Of a stretch of 64,000 nucleotides of DNA, positions 25,918-37,112 are shown one piece after another; within the stretch, counting starts at the first letter, position 1, and each line of letters opens with the position of its first letter. Position numbers and translations under genes: made by a program. The DNA is from Saccharopolyspora erythraea (lineage in GTDB: Bacteria > Actinomycetota > Actinomycetes > Mycobacteriales > Pseudonocardiaceae): assembly GCF_018141105.1 (NCBI RefSeq), contig NZ_CP054839.1:6761411-6825410 (forward strand). The letters run 5' to 3'. Below the pieces are notes generated by a model. The model saw nothing but the letters and a program-made list of their open reading frames with translations, searched no databases and was not told the origin of the DNA.

Positions 25918-26706
25918 CTAGTCGCTTCCGGGGGACCGGGAATCGCCGGAGTGATCCGACTCCCGCACCTTATCGAGCACCTCGCGGTCCCTGGCGTCCA
26001 GGGTCCCTTCCGGCAGCGCGTCGATCAGTTCGGGCCGCCGCCGCCACGTGCGCTCCAGCGACTGGTCGCGCCGCCAGCGGGCGATCGCGGCGTGGTTGCC
26101 GGAGCGCAGCACCTCCGGCACCGGCTGGTCCCGCCACACCTCCGGACGGGTGTAGCAGGGGCCTTCGAGCAGGCCGTCGGAGAAGGAGTCCTGCTCGGCC
26201 GAGGCCGGGTTGCCCAGCACGCCGGGCAGCAGCCGGACCACGGCCTCGATCATGGTCAGCGCGGCGACCTCGCCGCCGACCAGCACGTAGTCGCCGATCG
26301 AGACCTCCTCGACCGGCATCCGGCGGGCGGCGTCGGAGATCACCCGCTGGTCGATGCCCTCGTAGCGCCCGCAGGCGAAGACCAGCCACGGCTCCTGCGA
26401 CCAGCGCACCGCCGTGCGCTGGGTGAATGGGCGGCCCGCCGGGGTCGGCACGACCAGGCGGGGTACCTGGCCGGTCCCGTCACCGCAGATCTCGTCGAGC
26501 GCCTCGCCCCACACGTCGGGCTTCATGACCATGCCGGGACCGCCGCCGTAGGGGCTGTCGTCCACGGCGCGGTGCACGTCATGGGTCCAGTTCCGCAGGT
26601 CGTGCACGCCGACGGCGATCCGCTCCCGCTCGATGGCCTTGCCGAGCAACGCCTCGCGCAGCGGGTTCAGGTAGTCGGGGAAGATCGTGATGACGTCGAT
26701 TCGCAT
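25918..26706 (-). CDS. trmD: tRNA (guanine-N1)-methyltransferase
   Basis: 262-residue SPOUT-class enzyme that methylates G37 of tRNAs to keep the reading frame. Hallmarks: MRIDVITIFPDYLNPL, DDSPYGGGPGMVMKP, the knot segment ACGRYEGIDQRV, SIGDYVLVGGEVAALTMIEAVVRLLPGVLGN and the conserved EGPCYTRPEVW. ATG at 26706. Part of the rpsP-KH-rimM-trmD-rplS ribosome-maturation group. Confidence 0.95.
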   Translation of the reverse strand: MRIDVITIFPDYLNPLREALLGKAIERERIAVGVHDLRNWTHDVHRAVDDSPYGGGPGMVMKPDVWGEALDEICGDGTGQVPRLVVPTPAGRPFTQRTAVRWSQEPWLVFACGRYEGIDQRVISDAARRMPVEEVSIGDYVLVGGEVAALTMIEAVVRLLPGVLGNPASAEQDSFSDGLLEGPCYTRPEVWRDQPVPEVLRSGNHAAIARWRRDQSLERTWRRRPELIDALPEGTLDARDREVLDKVRESDHSGDSRSPGSD

Positions 26707-26766
26707 GGCAGCCTTGCGGTGGATGGCCGGGATGGGAGCGGGAACGCCGGGCGGCGCGCCCGCGGG

Positions 26767-27309
26767 TCACTCCTCGGCGTCGAACAGGCCTTCCGGCGGA
26801 TCGACGACGAGGCGGCCGGCTTCGAGGTCGATCTCGGGAACCATCTCCGAGACGAACGGCACGAGCACCTCCCGGTCGTCGGGAGTGCGCACGGCCAGCA
26901 GCTCGCCTGCGGGCGTGTGCACGACCTCGGCCACGACCCCGGCCTCCTCGCCCGCGGGGAACACCACGCGCAGGCCTTCGAGCTGGTGGTCGTGGAACTC
27001 GTCCGGGTCGTCGGTGGACTCGAGCTCGTCGGCGGTGACGAGGAGCAGCGCGCCGCGCAGCTCCTCAGCGGCCTCGCGGCCCTCGACGCCCTCCGCGCGC
27101 ACGAGCAGCCGCCCGGCGTGGGGCCGGGCGGCTGCCACGGTGAAGTCCTCCGAGCCGCGCGCGCCGCGTCGGCGCATGCTCAGCACCGCTCCCGGGGCGA
27201 ACCTCAGCTCCGGGGAGTCGGTGCGCACCTCGACGACCAGCTCCCCCCGCACGCCGTGCGGCCGGACGATCCTGCCGACGGCGAGCGTGAGGGGCTGTTT
27301 GTCGTCCAT
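26767..27309 (-). CDS. rimM: 16S rRNA processing protein RimM
   Basis: 180 residues with the N-terminal barrel ([25 protein letters not shown]) and the C-terminal PRC-barrel ([17 protein letters not shown] and [30 protein letters not shown]). RimM helps 30S maturation around S19. ATG at 27309, 7 bp after the KH protein gene. Confidence 0.94.
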   Translation of the reverse strand: MDDKQPLTLAVGRIVRPHGVRGELVVEVRTDSPELRFAPGAVLSMRRRGARGSEDFTVAAARPHAGRLLVRAEGVEGREAAEELRGALLLVTADELESTDDPDEFHDHQLEGLRVVFPAGEEAGVVAEVVHTPAGELLAVRTPDDREVLVPFVSEMVPEIDLEAGRLVVDPPEGLFDAEE

Positions 27310-27316
27310 GTCGTGC

Positions 27317-27556
27317 TCAGCGGTCGGTGTCGACCACGTCGACGCGGATGCCGCGCCCGCCGATGCCCGAGATGACGGTGCGCAACGCGGTCGCGGTACG
27401 CCCGCCGCGCCCGATGACCTTGCCCAGGTCGTCGGGGTTGACGTGCACCTCCAGGGTGCGGCCGCGGCGGGTCGTGAGCAGCTGCACGCGGACGTCGTCG
27501 GGATTGTCGACGATGCCGCGCACCAGGTGTTCGAGCGCGTCCGCGAGGACCGTCAC
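27317..27556 (-). CDS. khpA: KH-domain RNA-binding protein
   Basis: 79-residue single KH domain ([19 protein letters not shown], then [28 protein letters not shown], the GxxG loop being GRGG). Homologue of KhpA, a small RNA-binding protein usually encoded between rpsP and rimM. GTG start overlaps the rpsP stop by 4 bp (GTGA), so the two are coupled. Confidence 0.9.
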   Translation of the reverse strand: MTVLADALEHLVRGIVDNPDDVRVQLLTTRRGRTLEVHVNPDDLGKVIGRGGRTATALRTVISGIGGRGIRVDVVDTDR

Positions 27557-27999
27557 GCCTGGCCTTCCTCGGACTTCTGCTCTTCGGCCTTGTCCTCGGC
27601 CTCGGCCTTCTTGCCGCCCTTCTTCTTCGGAGTGGTCGCCTCGGCGACCGGCTCCTCGCCCGCGGCGGCCAGCGCCGCCTCGAACAGCTCCTGCTTGGAG
27701 GGCTTGGGCGCGGCGGTCTTCAGGGTGCCCTCGGCGCCCGGCAGGCCCTTGAACTTCTGCCAGTCGCCGGTGATCTCGAGGATGTTCTGCACCGGCTCGG
27801 TCGGCTGCGCGCCGACACCCAGCCAGTACTGCGCCCGCTCGGAGTCGACCTCGATGCGGCTCGGCTCCTCCATCGGGTGGTACTGGCCGATCGTCTCGAT
27901 CGCCCGGCCGTTGCGGCGGGTGCGGGCGTCGGCGACGACAATGCGGTAGTGCGGCTCGCGGATCTTACCGATCCGCGCCAGCTTGATCTTCACAGCCAC
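27553..27999 (-). CDS. rpsP: 30S ribosomal protein S16
   Basis: 148 residues; the first 80 are bS16 ([57 protein letters not shown]). The rest is a long Ala/Glu/Lys-rich tail ending in alternating basic and acidic blocks, as commonly seen in Actinobacteria but longer than the ~80-90 residue proteins of most bacteria. GTG start at 27999. Confidence 0.94.
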   Translation of the reverse strand: MAVKIKLARIGKIREPHYRIVVADARTRRNGRAIETIGQYHPMEEPSRIEVDSERAQYWLGVGAQPTEPVQNILEITGDWQKFKGLPGAEGTLKTAAPKPSKQELFEAALAAAGEEPVAEATTPKKKGGKKAEAEDKAEEQKSEEGQA

Positions 28000-28176
28000 G
28001 GGTGGTGGTGCTCCTCAGACTCTCGTTCGTGCTCGGGTGAACATGCCACACCGCGTGGGGCAACGGAATGGAACGCTCTTTCGTCAACGGCCGCAGGCGG
28101 TGAGAGGGACCGCCCGCAGCGGGCAGTCATCTATTCTGCCAGATGCGTGCGGCGCCGCTGCCGCGGGAGTCCGGGT

Positions 28177-28944
28177 CTACTCCGGCATCACGCCGAGCGA
28201 GATCAGCAGCAGGCCCACCGCGGGCAGGAAGTTGTTCACCTGGTGGGCGACGATGCTGGCCGTCAGCCGCCCCGTCACCATCCGGGCCACCCCGATGGGG
28301 ATCGCGATCACCAGCAGCAGCAGAGTGCGCTCGGGCTCCAGGTGGCCGATGGCGAACACCGCCGTGCTGAGCACGAACGCGGTCACCCTGCTCCAGCGCA
28401 ACCGCTCCATGGCCCCCCACAGCAGGCCGCGGTAGAGCAGCTCCTCGCAGATCGGCGCGATGAGCCAGACGTGCAGGAAGATCACCACCGCCAGCGCGGG
28501 CGGCAGCCGCACCCCGTCGAGCAGGCCGCTGACGGTGGACTGGGCGTCCGGGCCGACCCAGCTCAGCCAGATCGTGGAGGCGATGGTCGTGGAGACCAGC
28601 CCGACCGCGCCGATGCCCAGCCCGGTGGTGATGTCCTTCCAGCGCCACTCCAGGCCGAAGTCGGCGCGCGGGCCGTTGCCCCGCACCATCGTGACCACCA
28701 CGGCCACCGCACCCGCGAGCAGCGTGGGCACCATGAGCATCAGCACCAGTGCGACGCCGAAGCGGGAGCCCTCGTCCTGCAGGCTGCCGAAATAGGCGGC
28801 CAGCGTCACCGAGACCAGCACGAAGACGGCCTGGGCCAGGAAGAACGCGCCGAAGCCCCAGCGGTGCACCGGACGTGCGGCCTCGGGGGCCGGTGCGGCG
28901 AGCGTGCCGCCGCCCGTCGGCTCTGGTGCGTGCGATGCGTCCAC
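28177..28944 (-). CDS. CPBP-family intramembrane metalloprotease
   Basis: 255 residues with about seven membrane segments and the ABI/CPBP motifs: EELLYRGLLWG (Glu-Glu and Arg), a later FAIGHLEP with histidine and IVAHQVNNFLP with His/Asn. The family includes prenyl-protease-like enzymes and bacteriocin-immunity proteins; substrate unknown. GTG at 28944 has GGAGGGG 3-4 nt upstream. Its neighbour at 29094 is a paralogue with the same layout. Confidence 0.85.
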   Translation of the reverse strand: MDASHAPEPTGGGTLAAPAPEAARPVHRWGFGAFFLAQAVFVLVSVTLAAYFGSLQDEGSRFGVALVLMLMVPTLLAGAVAVVVTMVRGNGPRADFGLEWRWKDITTGLGIGAVGLVSTTIASTIWLSWVGPDAQSTVSGLLDGVRLPPALAVVIFLHVWLIAPICEELLYRGLLWGAMERLRWSRVTAFVLSTAVFAIGHLEPERTLLLLVIAIPIGVARMVTGRLTASIVAHQVNNFLPAVGLLLISLGVMPE

Positions 28945-29093
28945 TTGCCCCTCCGTGGTGCCTGGTGACCGCCGGGCGCCGCGCGGCGGGGACGGTCGGT
29001 CCTTGCGGGGTCGCCGAACTCGTCACTCGCCGCAACGACACCGACGGAGCCGCCACGTTACCCGCGCCCCGCGGGGGCGGGGCCTGCCGAGCC

Positions 29094-30041
29094 TCATCCC
29101 GCGGCCACGAACAGCAGCAGCGCGGGCAGGAAGTTGTTGGTCGCGTGCGCGATCACGCTCGCCCCGGTGCGGCCGGTGATCATGCGCGCGGCGCCGATCG
29201 CCAATCCGCCCACGAACAGCACGGGCGTCCGCCACACCTCCTGGTGGATGAAGGCGAAGATCAGCGTGGTGAGGAGCAGGATCGCGTACCGGGGCACCCG
29301 GTAGTGCTCCAGGGCGCCCCACAGGGCGCCGCGCATCAGCAGCTCCTCGGTCAGCGGCGCGCCCAGGAAGGCGAAGAGCGCGAACAGGAACAGCCAGACG
29401 CTCTTCTCGCCCTGCATCAGGCGGCTTATGCCCGTCTCGGGCGGCTGGCCGTTGACCGCGATCATGATCAGGCCGAGCACGAACGACAGCAGCAGCGCGG
29501 CACCGCCGCAGGCCAGCCCCACCTTGACGTCGCGCAGCCTGGGCACGATGCCGAAGTCCGCGCGCACGCCGTTGCCCCGGACCCAGGAGAAGATCGCGGG
29601 CACGAGCCCGAGCAGGATGTTGGGCACGAAGGCCAGCAGCAGCAACGGCCCGAGGGCGGGCGGGTCGGCCGGGTCGAACCCGCTCTCCCGCGACGGCATG
29701 ACGGCCGAGACGACCTGCCCGACCAGGTAGAAGGCGCCGTAGCCGACGAAGAACGCGGCGAACCCCCAGGCGAGGCTGCCGCGCCGGGCGGCTTCGAGCT
29801 GCGCCTCCCAGTACCGCGGGTGCAGGGCGGGATCGCTGGAGTCGTCGGCGCCGCGCATCGGACGGCTGTAGGTGGTCCAGGACGGACCATCGGCGTCGGG
29901 TCCGGCCGGGGTGTGCGAAGAGCCGGCGGGGGGCTGCTGCGGCGGGGTGCCCTGCCCCTCCGGTCGCGGGTCGCCGGGCAGCCTGGCGACGGGGAAGCCC
30001 GGCTGCTCCCCTCCCGGCTCATCGCGGCGCGGATGCTCCAA
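29094..30041 (-). CDS. CPBP-family intramembrane metalloprotease (paralogue)
   Basis: About 315 residues. A 75-residue Pro/Gly-rich hydrophilic N-terminus leads to seven to eight membrane segments and the CPBP motifs TEELLMRGALWG, FAFIHQEV and VIAHATNNFLP. Similar layout to the adjacent gene, differing by the long cytoplasmic leader. TTG at 30041 is proposed as start because AGGGGGAG lies 7 nt before it; a GTG at 30074 with no ribosome-binding site would add 11 residues. Confidence 0.82.
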   Translation of the reverse strand: MEHPRRDEPGGEQPGFPVARLPGDPRPEGQGTPPQQPPAGSSHTPAGPDADGPSWTTYSRPMRGADDSSDPALHPRYWEAQLEAARRGSLAWGFAAFFVGYGAFYLVGQVVSAVMPSRESGFDPADPPALGPLLLLAFVPNILLGLVPAIFSWVRGNGVRADFGIVPRLRDVKVGLACGGAALLLSFVLGLIMIAVNGQPPETGISRLMQGEKSVWLFLFALFAFLGAPLTEELLMRGALWGALEHYRVPRYAILLLTTLIFAFIHQEVWRTPVLFVGGLAIGAARMITGRTGASVIAHATNNFLPALLLFVAAG

Positions 30042-30209
30042 GGCAGGTCTCCCCCTCTCCCCTGGAAGCAACACTATGCGCCGGGGCCAGGCCGGGCGAA
30101 CGCGCGTCCATCACCGTGATCATGTCCGAGTTTCACCCGTTCCGGGCGAATCCGGGCCGATCATTGTCCAGACTCACACGCGAGGTGGGGCCGAGGAGCC
30201 CGGGAGAGG

Positions 30210-31283
30210 TCAGCCGACCACCCGTCCGCGCAAGACGATGCGCTTCGGGTGACGCAACGCGGTCAGGTCCTTGCGGGGGTCGTCGTCGTAGCACACCAGA
30301 TCGGCCACCGCGCCGTGGCGCAGCCCGGAGTAGCCGAGCCACTCCCGCGCCGCCCAGGACGCCGCGCCGATGGCCTGTTCGGGCGACATGCCGACGCGGT
30401 TCAGCGCGATGATCTCGTCGACCAGCACGCCGTGCTCGATGCCGCCGCCCGCGTCGGTGCCCGCGTAGACCGGCACGCCGGCCTCGATCGCCTTGGCCAC
30501 CGTGCGGTCGCCGCGCCGGTAGAGCTCGGTCATGTGGGCGGCGTAGTCGGGGTACCTGGTGGCCGCGGCGGCGAACGACGGGAAGTTCTCGATGTTGACC
30601 AGCGTCGGCACCAGCGTGGTGCCGCGCTCGGCCATCATCGCGATGGTCTCGTCGGTGAGGCCGGTGCCGTGCTCGATGCAGTCGATGCCCGCCGCCAGCA
30701 GTCCCGGCAGGGCGTCCTCGCCGAAGACGTGCGCGGTGACCCGAGCGCCGTGCTGGTGGGCGACCGAGATCGCCTCGGCGAGCACGTCGGCGCTCCACAG
30801 CGGCGCGAGGTCGCCGACCGACCGGTCGATCCAGTCGCCGACGAGCTTCACCCAGCCGTCGCCCCGGGCGGCCTGCTCGGCGACCGCGGCGGGCAACTGC
30901 TCCTCGTGGTCGAGCTGGTCGGCCAGGTACGGGATGTAGCGCTTGGGCCGGGCGATGTGGCGGCCCGCGCGGATGATCCGCGGCAGGTCCTCGCGCTCCT
31001 GGAGCGGCCGGGTGTCGATCGGCGCGCCGCAGTCGCGGATGAGCAGGGTCCCGGCGTCGCGGTCGGCCTCGGCCTGCACGGCGGCCTCGGCGAGCTCGAC
31101 CGGCCCCTGCGGGCCGATGCCGACGTGGCAGTGCGCGTCCACCAGTCCGGGCAGCACGTAGCCGCCGTCGAACACCGTGGTCGCGTCCGGGACCGGATCG
31201 AGGCTGACGAGCCCGTCACTGATCCAGACGTCGCGGTGCTCACCGTCGGGCAGCACGACCGCCCGCAGGTGCAGCGCCGTCAC
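30210..31283 (-). CDS. Amidohydrolase-family metal-dependent hydrolase
   Basis: 357 residues of the imidazolonepropionase/prolidase-like amidohydrolase group. The metal-binding HxH is VDAHCHVG near residue 52; later parts are WVKLVGDW (putative lysine), VTAHVFGEDAL and CIEHGTG (two His), and AGTDAGGGIEHG (Asp). All key metal ligands are visible. Substrate unknown. GTG start overlaps the ffh stop by 4 bp, so it is co-translated with ffh, an unusual partner. Confidence 0.85.
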   Translation of the reverse strand: MTALHLRAVVLPDGEHRDVWISDGLVSLDPVPDATTVFDGGYVLPGLVDAHCHVGIGPQGPVELAEAAVQAEADRDAGTLLIRDCGAPIDTRPLQEREDLPRIIRAGRHIARPKRYIPYLADQLDHEEQLPAAVAEQAARGDGWVKLVGDWIDRSVGDLAPLWSADVLAEAISVAHQHGARVTAHVFGEDALPGLLAAGIDCIEHGTGLTDETIAMMAERGTTLVPTLVNIENFPSFAAAATRYPDYAAHMTELYRRGDRTVAKAIEAGVPVYAGTDAGGGIEHGVLVDEIIALNRVGMSPEQAIGAASWAAREWLGYSGLRHGAVADLVCYDDDPRKDLTALRHPKRIVLRGRVVG

Positions 31284-32827
31284 TTCTTCTTGCCGAAGTT
31301 GAGCTTCGAGGGGTCGAACCCGGGCGGCAGGTCGTTCATGCCGCCGCCGAGCTGGGACAGGTCGGGGCCGCCGCTGCCCGCGCCCGGCATGCCCCCGGGC
31401 GGCAGGCCCGGGAAGCCGGCGGGCATCCCGCGCATCCCCTTGGGCGGGGTCGGGCCGCGGCCCTTGCCCTTCTTGCCCTTCTTCCCCTTCTTGCCCTTGC
31501 GGTTGCCGCCACCGCCGAAGCCGCCGAACTGCCCGGCCATCTGCTGCATCATCTTGCGGGCTTCGAAGAACCGGTTGACCAGGTCGTTGATGTCGCTGAC
31601 CGTCACGCCCGAGCCGCGCGCGATGCGCTGCCGCCGCGAGGCGTTGATGATCTTGGGGTCCTCGCGTTCGGCGGGCGTCATGCCCCGGATGATCGCCTGC
31701 ACCCGGTCCAGGTGCTTCTCGTCGAAGTTGGCGAGCTGGTCCTTCATCTGGCCCGCGCCCGGCAGCATGCCCAGCAGGTTCTGCAGCGGACCCATCCGCC
31801 GCACCGCCTGCATCTGCTCCAGGAAGTCCTCGAGGGTGAGCTGGCCCGCGCCGAGCTTCTGCGCGGCGGCCTCGGCCTGCTCTGCGTCGAACGCCTGCTC
31901 GGCCTGCTCGATGAGGGTGAGCATGTCGCCCATGCCCAGGATCCGGCTGGCCATCCGGTCCGGGTGGAAGACGTCGAAGTCCTCCAGCTTCTCGCCGTTG
32001 GAGGCGAACATGATCGGCTGGCCGGTGACCTGGCGGACCGACAGCGCGGCACCACCGCGGGCGTCGCCGTCGAGCTTGGTCAGCACCACGCCGGAGAAGC
32101 CGACACCGTCGCGGAACGCCTCGGCGGTGGACACCGCGTCCTGACCGATCATCGCGTCGACGACGAACAGGGTCTCGTCGGGCTTGACCGCGTCCCGGAT
32201 GTCGGCGGCCTGCTGCATCATCTCCTGGTCGACGCCCAGCCGGCCGGCGGTGTCGACGATGACGATGTCGTGCTGGGCGCGGCGCGCCTCCTCGATGCTG
32301 CGCCGCGAGACGTCGACCGGGTCGCCGACGCCGTTGCCCGGCTCGGGAGCGAACACCGCGACCCCGGCGCGCTCCCCGACGACCTGCAGCTGGTTGACCG
32401 CGTTCGGGCGCTGGAGGTCGGCGGCGACCAGCATCGGGGTGTGGCCCTGGCTCTGCAGCCAGCGGGCCAGCTTCCCGGCGAGGGTGGTCTTGCCGGAGCC
32501 CTGGAGACCGGCGAGCATGATCACGCTCGGCGGGGTCTTGGCGTACTCCAGCCTGCGGGTCTCGCCGCCGAGGATGCCGACCAGCTCCTCGTTGACGATC
32601 TTGATGACCTGCTGGGCCGGGTTGAGGGCCTGCGAGACCTCCGCGCTCTTCGCGCGCTCCTTGACACCCGCGATGAAGCTGCGGACCACCGGCAGCGCCA
32701 CGTCGGCTTCGAGCAGGGCGATGCGGATCTCGCGCGCGGTGGCGTCGATGTCGGCATCGGACAGCCGCCCCTTGCCGCGCAGATTCTTCAGGACCGATGT
32801 GAGCCGGTCGGAGAGAGTGTCGAACAC
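31280..32827 (-). CDS. ffh: Signal recognition particle protein Ffh
   Basis: 515-residue GTPase that binds 4.5S RNA and nascent signal sequences. NG domain with LAGLQGSGKTTLAGKLA, DTAGRLGVDQEMM and TKLDGDARGGAALSV; M domain with LEDFLEQMQAVRRMGPLQNLLGMLPG and the RNA-binding SRRQRIARGSG. The C-terminus is extended by a Gly/Lys tract with repeats of KKGK and a Met/Gly/Pro tail. GTG at 32827; no clear ribosome-binding site. Confidence 0.95.
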   Translation of the reverse strand: MFDTLSDRLTSVLKNLRGKGRLSDADIDATAREIRIALLEADVALPVVRSFIAGVKERAKSAEVSQALNPAQQVIKIVNEELVGILGGETRRLEYAKTPPSVIMLAGLQGSGKTTLAGKLARWLQSQGHTPMLVAADLQRPNAVNQLQVVGERAGVAVFAPEPGNGVGDPVDVSRRSIEEARRAQHDIVIVDTAGRLGVDQEMMQQAADIRDAVKPDETLFVVDAMIGQDAVSTAEAFRDGVGFSGVVLTKLDGDARGGAALSVRQVTGQPIMFASNGEKLEDFDVFHPDRMASRILGMGDMLTLIEQAEQAFDAEQAEAAAQKLGAGQLTLEDFLEQMQAVRRMGPLQNLLGMLPGAGQMKDQLANFDEKHLDRVQAIIRGMTPAEREDPKIINASRRQRIARGSGVTVSDINDLVNRFFEARKMMQQMAGQFGGFGGGGNRKGKKGKKGKKGKGRGPTPPKGMRGMPAGFPGLPPGGMPGAGSGGPDLSQLGGGMNDLPPGFDPSKLNFGKKK

Positions 32828-32973
32828 GGGTTCACGGGCTCCAGAGTCGTGGATGTTCCTATGCGAGGGTAACCGCCCCGCAAGACCCCCCGGGCGGTGC
32901 TCGGGCGTTCGACGCGCGAGGCGGCGTCACGCACCCGGGCCGGGCGGGGCTCGGGCGGCTGGAAGCAGCACGG

Positions 32974-33003
32974 CGCCGGCGGCCCTCGGCAGGACCGCCG
33001 GCG
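32974..33003 (-). terminator. Terminator of the DEAD-box helicase gene
   Basis: CGCCGGCGG (32974-32982) pairs perfectly with 32995-33003 around a 12-nt loop, 5 bp past the helicase stop. No long T-run follows. It separates the helicase gene from ffh. Confidence 0.55.
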
Positions 33004-33008
33004 AATGC

Positions 33009-34745
<1,737 letters not shown>

Positions 34746-34991
34746 GCTGGACGCGGGTCTCCTAGGTGGGGATCGTCAGGGGGCTGATCTGTGCGATGGC
34801 GGCCCTGCTCGAACGCCCACTCACGTCGTCGGCAACAGCCAGGTCCTGCAGCGGCTACGTTGCACCGCTGCTCGCGCATTCAAGCCGCGCACACCTGACA
34901 CGCACACACACTGTTGCCAGTCACTCGCAGCTCGATGATCTCAGCCTGGTGCTACGGGGCTCTTCCCCGTGCACCGGCTGTCCAGGGTAGC

Positions 34992-35010
34992 GACCCGGCG
35001 TGACCGGGTC
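34992..35010 (-). terminator. Hairpins downstream of the P-loop kinase gene
   Basis: GACCCGG (34992-34998) pairs with 35004-35010 around 5 nt, 30 bp past the kinase stop. A second small hairpin, ACGGGG-CTCTT-CCCCGT, lies near 34955-34971. The rest of the 294-bp spacer up to the helicase start shows nothing recognisable. Confidence 0.45.
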
Positions 35011-35039
35011 CGAGCCCGGTGGCCGCAACGGGACGAACA

Positions 35040-35621
35040 TCACCCGCGGACCAGCACCCGCACACCTCCGGTGAGCTCGTCGCGGGTGAACACCATGGCC
35101 TCGTCCCAGCCACTGGGCGGACCCTCGGCCAGGAGCCTGCTGTGGAAGCGCTCGGCCCGGTGGACGTGCAGCTGGAAGGAGCGGCGCCGGATCAGCCTGC
35201 CGCGCGCGTACTGGCCGGACAGCGCGGTGGCCGGGTCGACGTGCAGCCAGACCAGGACGCAGCGCCGCCCGGTGAGCCGGCCGAACAGCAGCAGCATCGC
35301 GCGGGTGGTGGTGCGGGTGGAGGGCTCGTGGGCGATGACCGGCTTCGGGTCGGTCAGGCACCACCATGCGATCCGGGTGCGGTGTGCGAGGTGCACCAGC
35401 GGCCGGTACCAGCGGTAGGGCAGCCAGCCGGGCAGGACTCGGCGCAGCTTCGCGCGGACCTGCTCGGAGTCCAGCGTCGAGAACCTCGGATCGCCGCCCA
35501 GCCGGGCCAGCAGCGTGCTCTTGCCCGCGCCGGGCAGACCGGCGAGGACCACGAGCGAGCGGCGATCGATGCGCAGCGTCGGCGGTGGCCTGGAGGCTGA
35601 GGGCTCGTCCGTTTTGTCCAC
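35040..35621 (-). CDS. P-loop AAA-family ATPase/kinase
   Basis: 193 residues with Walker A LVVLAGLPGAGKSTLL near residue 25, DSEQVR as the likely second acidic motif and an arginine-rich lid region (ARGRLIRRRSFQLHVHRAERF), the layout of the AAA_33 polynucleotide-kinase-like family. Substrate unknown. GTG at 35621, without a clear ribosome-binding site, so start is uncertain. Stands alone. Confidence 0.75.
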   Translation of the reverse strand: MDKTDEPSASRPPPTLRIDRRSLVVLAGLPGAGKSTLLARLGGDPRFSTLDSEQVRAKLRRVLPGWLPYRWYRPLVHLAHRTRIAWWCLTDPKPVIAHEPSTRTTTRAMLLLFGRLTGRRCVLVWLHVDPATALSGQYARGRLIRRRSFQLHVHRAERFHSRLLAEGPPSGWDEAMVFTRDELTGGVRVLVRG

Positions 35622-35946
35622 GACACCATCAGGTTACGCGTTCGGTGATCTTCGCTCGGAGCTCGAGTGCTCCACACCACGTGCCGGTGCCGGAAATGCC
35701 GGAGGTGGCCCGCCCCCTCGACGAGCCACCTCGGCGCCCCTCCCCCTAGACGCGTCCCCCCGGGGCTTCGCCGGCTGCTCCCCGCCCGACCCCCAGTGCG
35801 GGCGGGGCCCCCTCCGGCTCTTTCCCCCTCGTCGCGTCTGGCCAGAAGTCTGCCTTCGACGGCGGTCCCCCAGGCACCGTGAACCTCCCTGAGTGCGTCT
35901 GCGTAGTGCTACCCAGATGCCCCTAGGGGTTGTCCGCGCCGCGACC
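35622..35946. other. Intergenic region downstream of the cellulase gene with hairpins
   Basis: 325 bp without a gene. CCCCGCCCG (35780-35788) pairs with 35799-35807 and can serve as the cellulase terminator. CCCCTAGGGG at 35920-35929 is a short perfect palindrome. Otherwise C-rich on the plus strand and featureless. Confidence 0.5.
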
Positions 35947-36897
35947 TCAGCCGTTGATCAGGCTCATGGCCAGATCCGGGCTGAAGGTGCCCGCGGGAAC
36001 GCCCTGGCCGATGCCGCAGTCGCCGTCGGAGTCGCCCGGGACCTTGGCCCACACCAGCAGGTCCGCTCCCCCACCGACCTGGCTGGGCACGCCGAGCCCG
36101 CGCCCCGCCGGGTTGCACCACTCCCCGCCGGGCGCGGCGCCGTTGCCGTTGCGGCTGGTGTCGACCAGGAACAGCGCCGAACCGCCCAGCGCCTGCCGGA
36201 TGGCGTCGCCCTTGGCCACCGACTCCTCGGTCGTGTAGTAGTTCGACACGTTGAGCGCGAAACCCCTGATCCGCTCGACACCGATCGCCCGGAGCCGCTC
36301 GGCCATCACCGGCGGCTCGACCCACGTCGCGTTGCCCCCGTCCATGTAGGCCCAGGTGTTGGGCGCCTTCTCGGCGAACTGGGCGGCGGCGTAGGAGAGC
36401 AGGTCCAGGCGTACCGGCCGCTCGTCCTCCGGCATGCAGTCGAGCTGCGCGAGCGCGTCGGGCTCGATGACGACCACCGCGGGCCGGTCGCCGATCGCGG
36501 CCGCGAAGTCCGAGATCCACGCGCGGTAGGCCTCAGGGCTGCCCGCGCCGCCGCCGGAGTGGCCGCCGCAGTCGCGCCCGGGGATGTTGTAGGCGACCAG
36601 CAGCGGCAGCTCGTCCGCGGCGTCGGCGGCGCCGACGTAGCCGCCCACATCGGCGGCGACGTCGGGGTTCCAGTCGCCGAACCAGCGGGCGCCCGGCTTC
36701 TCGGCGATCTCGGTGCGGATGGCGTCGGCGCGGGGATCTCCCGCGTTGGCGCGCACCCATTTCGCGGGGTTGGACGCCGGATCGGCGTAGAAGCCGTCGG
36801 TCATCTCCAGCGGGTTGCCTGCCGGGGCGGCGGCACCGGTGGTGCTCAGACCGAACAGCAGGACGAGGACGGCGAGCAGGCGAGCAATGGTCCGCAT
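35947..36897 (-). CDS. Secreted glycoside hydrolase family 6 (cellulase/cellobiohydrolase)
   Basis: 316 residues with a signal peptide (RTIARLLAVLVLLFGLSTTGAAAPAG) and a single GH6 catalytic domain: PLLVAYNIPGRDCGG, VVIEPDALAQL (catalytic-site Asp), TWAYMDGGNATW, ALNVSNYY, ALFLVDTSRNGNG, EWCNPAGRGLG and LVWAKVPGDSDG. It hydrolyses beta-1,4-glucans with inversion. No cellulose-binding module, so it is a minimal enzyme. ATG at 36897 has AAGGGAG 6 nt before it; the frame continues upstream without similarity. Confidence 0.92.
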   Translation of the reverse strand: MRTIARLLAVLVLLFGLSTTGAAAPAGNPLEMTDGFYADPASNPAKWVRANAGDPRADAIRTEIAEKPGARWFGDWNPDVAADVGGYVGAADAADELPLLVAYNIPGRDCGGHSGGGAGSPEAYRAWISDFAAAIGDRPAVVVIEPDALAQLDCMPEDERPVRLDLLSYAAAQFAEKAPNTWAYMDGGNATWVEPPVMAERLRAIGVERIRGFALNVSNYYTTEESVAKGDAIRQALGGSALFLVDTSRNGNGAAPGGEWCNPAGRGLGVPSQVGGGADLLVWAKVPGDSDGDCGIGQGVPAGTFSPDLAMSLING

Positions 36898-36980
36898 GGC
36901 GCTCCCTTGACGCGGGTCGACGAAGATCAACCGATCTTCACACCCGGCCGAACGCCCGGAATCGTCCAACAGGAGCCAAA

Positions 36981-37012
36981 AGCGGGTGCGGACCAGACGG
37001 TCCGCACCCGCT
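36981..37012. terminator. Strong hairpin between glnB and the cellulase gene
   Basis: AGCGGGTGCGGACC (36981-36994) pairs perfectly with 36999-37012 around the 4-nt loop AGAC, a 14-bp stem. On the minus strand it is followed by TTTGGCTCC. It lies 240 bp past the glnB stop and 84 bp before the cellulase start, so it can end amt-glnB transcription. Confidence 0.75.
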
Positions 37013-37112
37013 CGCGGCTCAGAGCTTCTTCGGTCTTTCGAAGCGTCGCGGAGCCTGTCCCTGTCTTCGAAGCGGCGCAGCCGCTTTGCCCGCCCCCGCA
37101 ACCGGCACCGCC

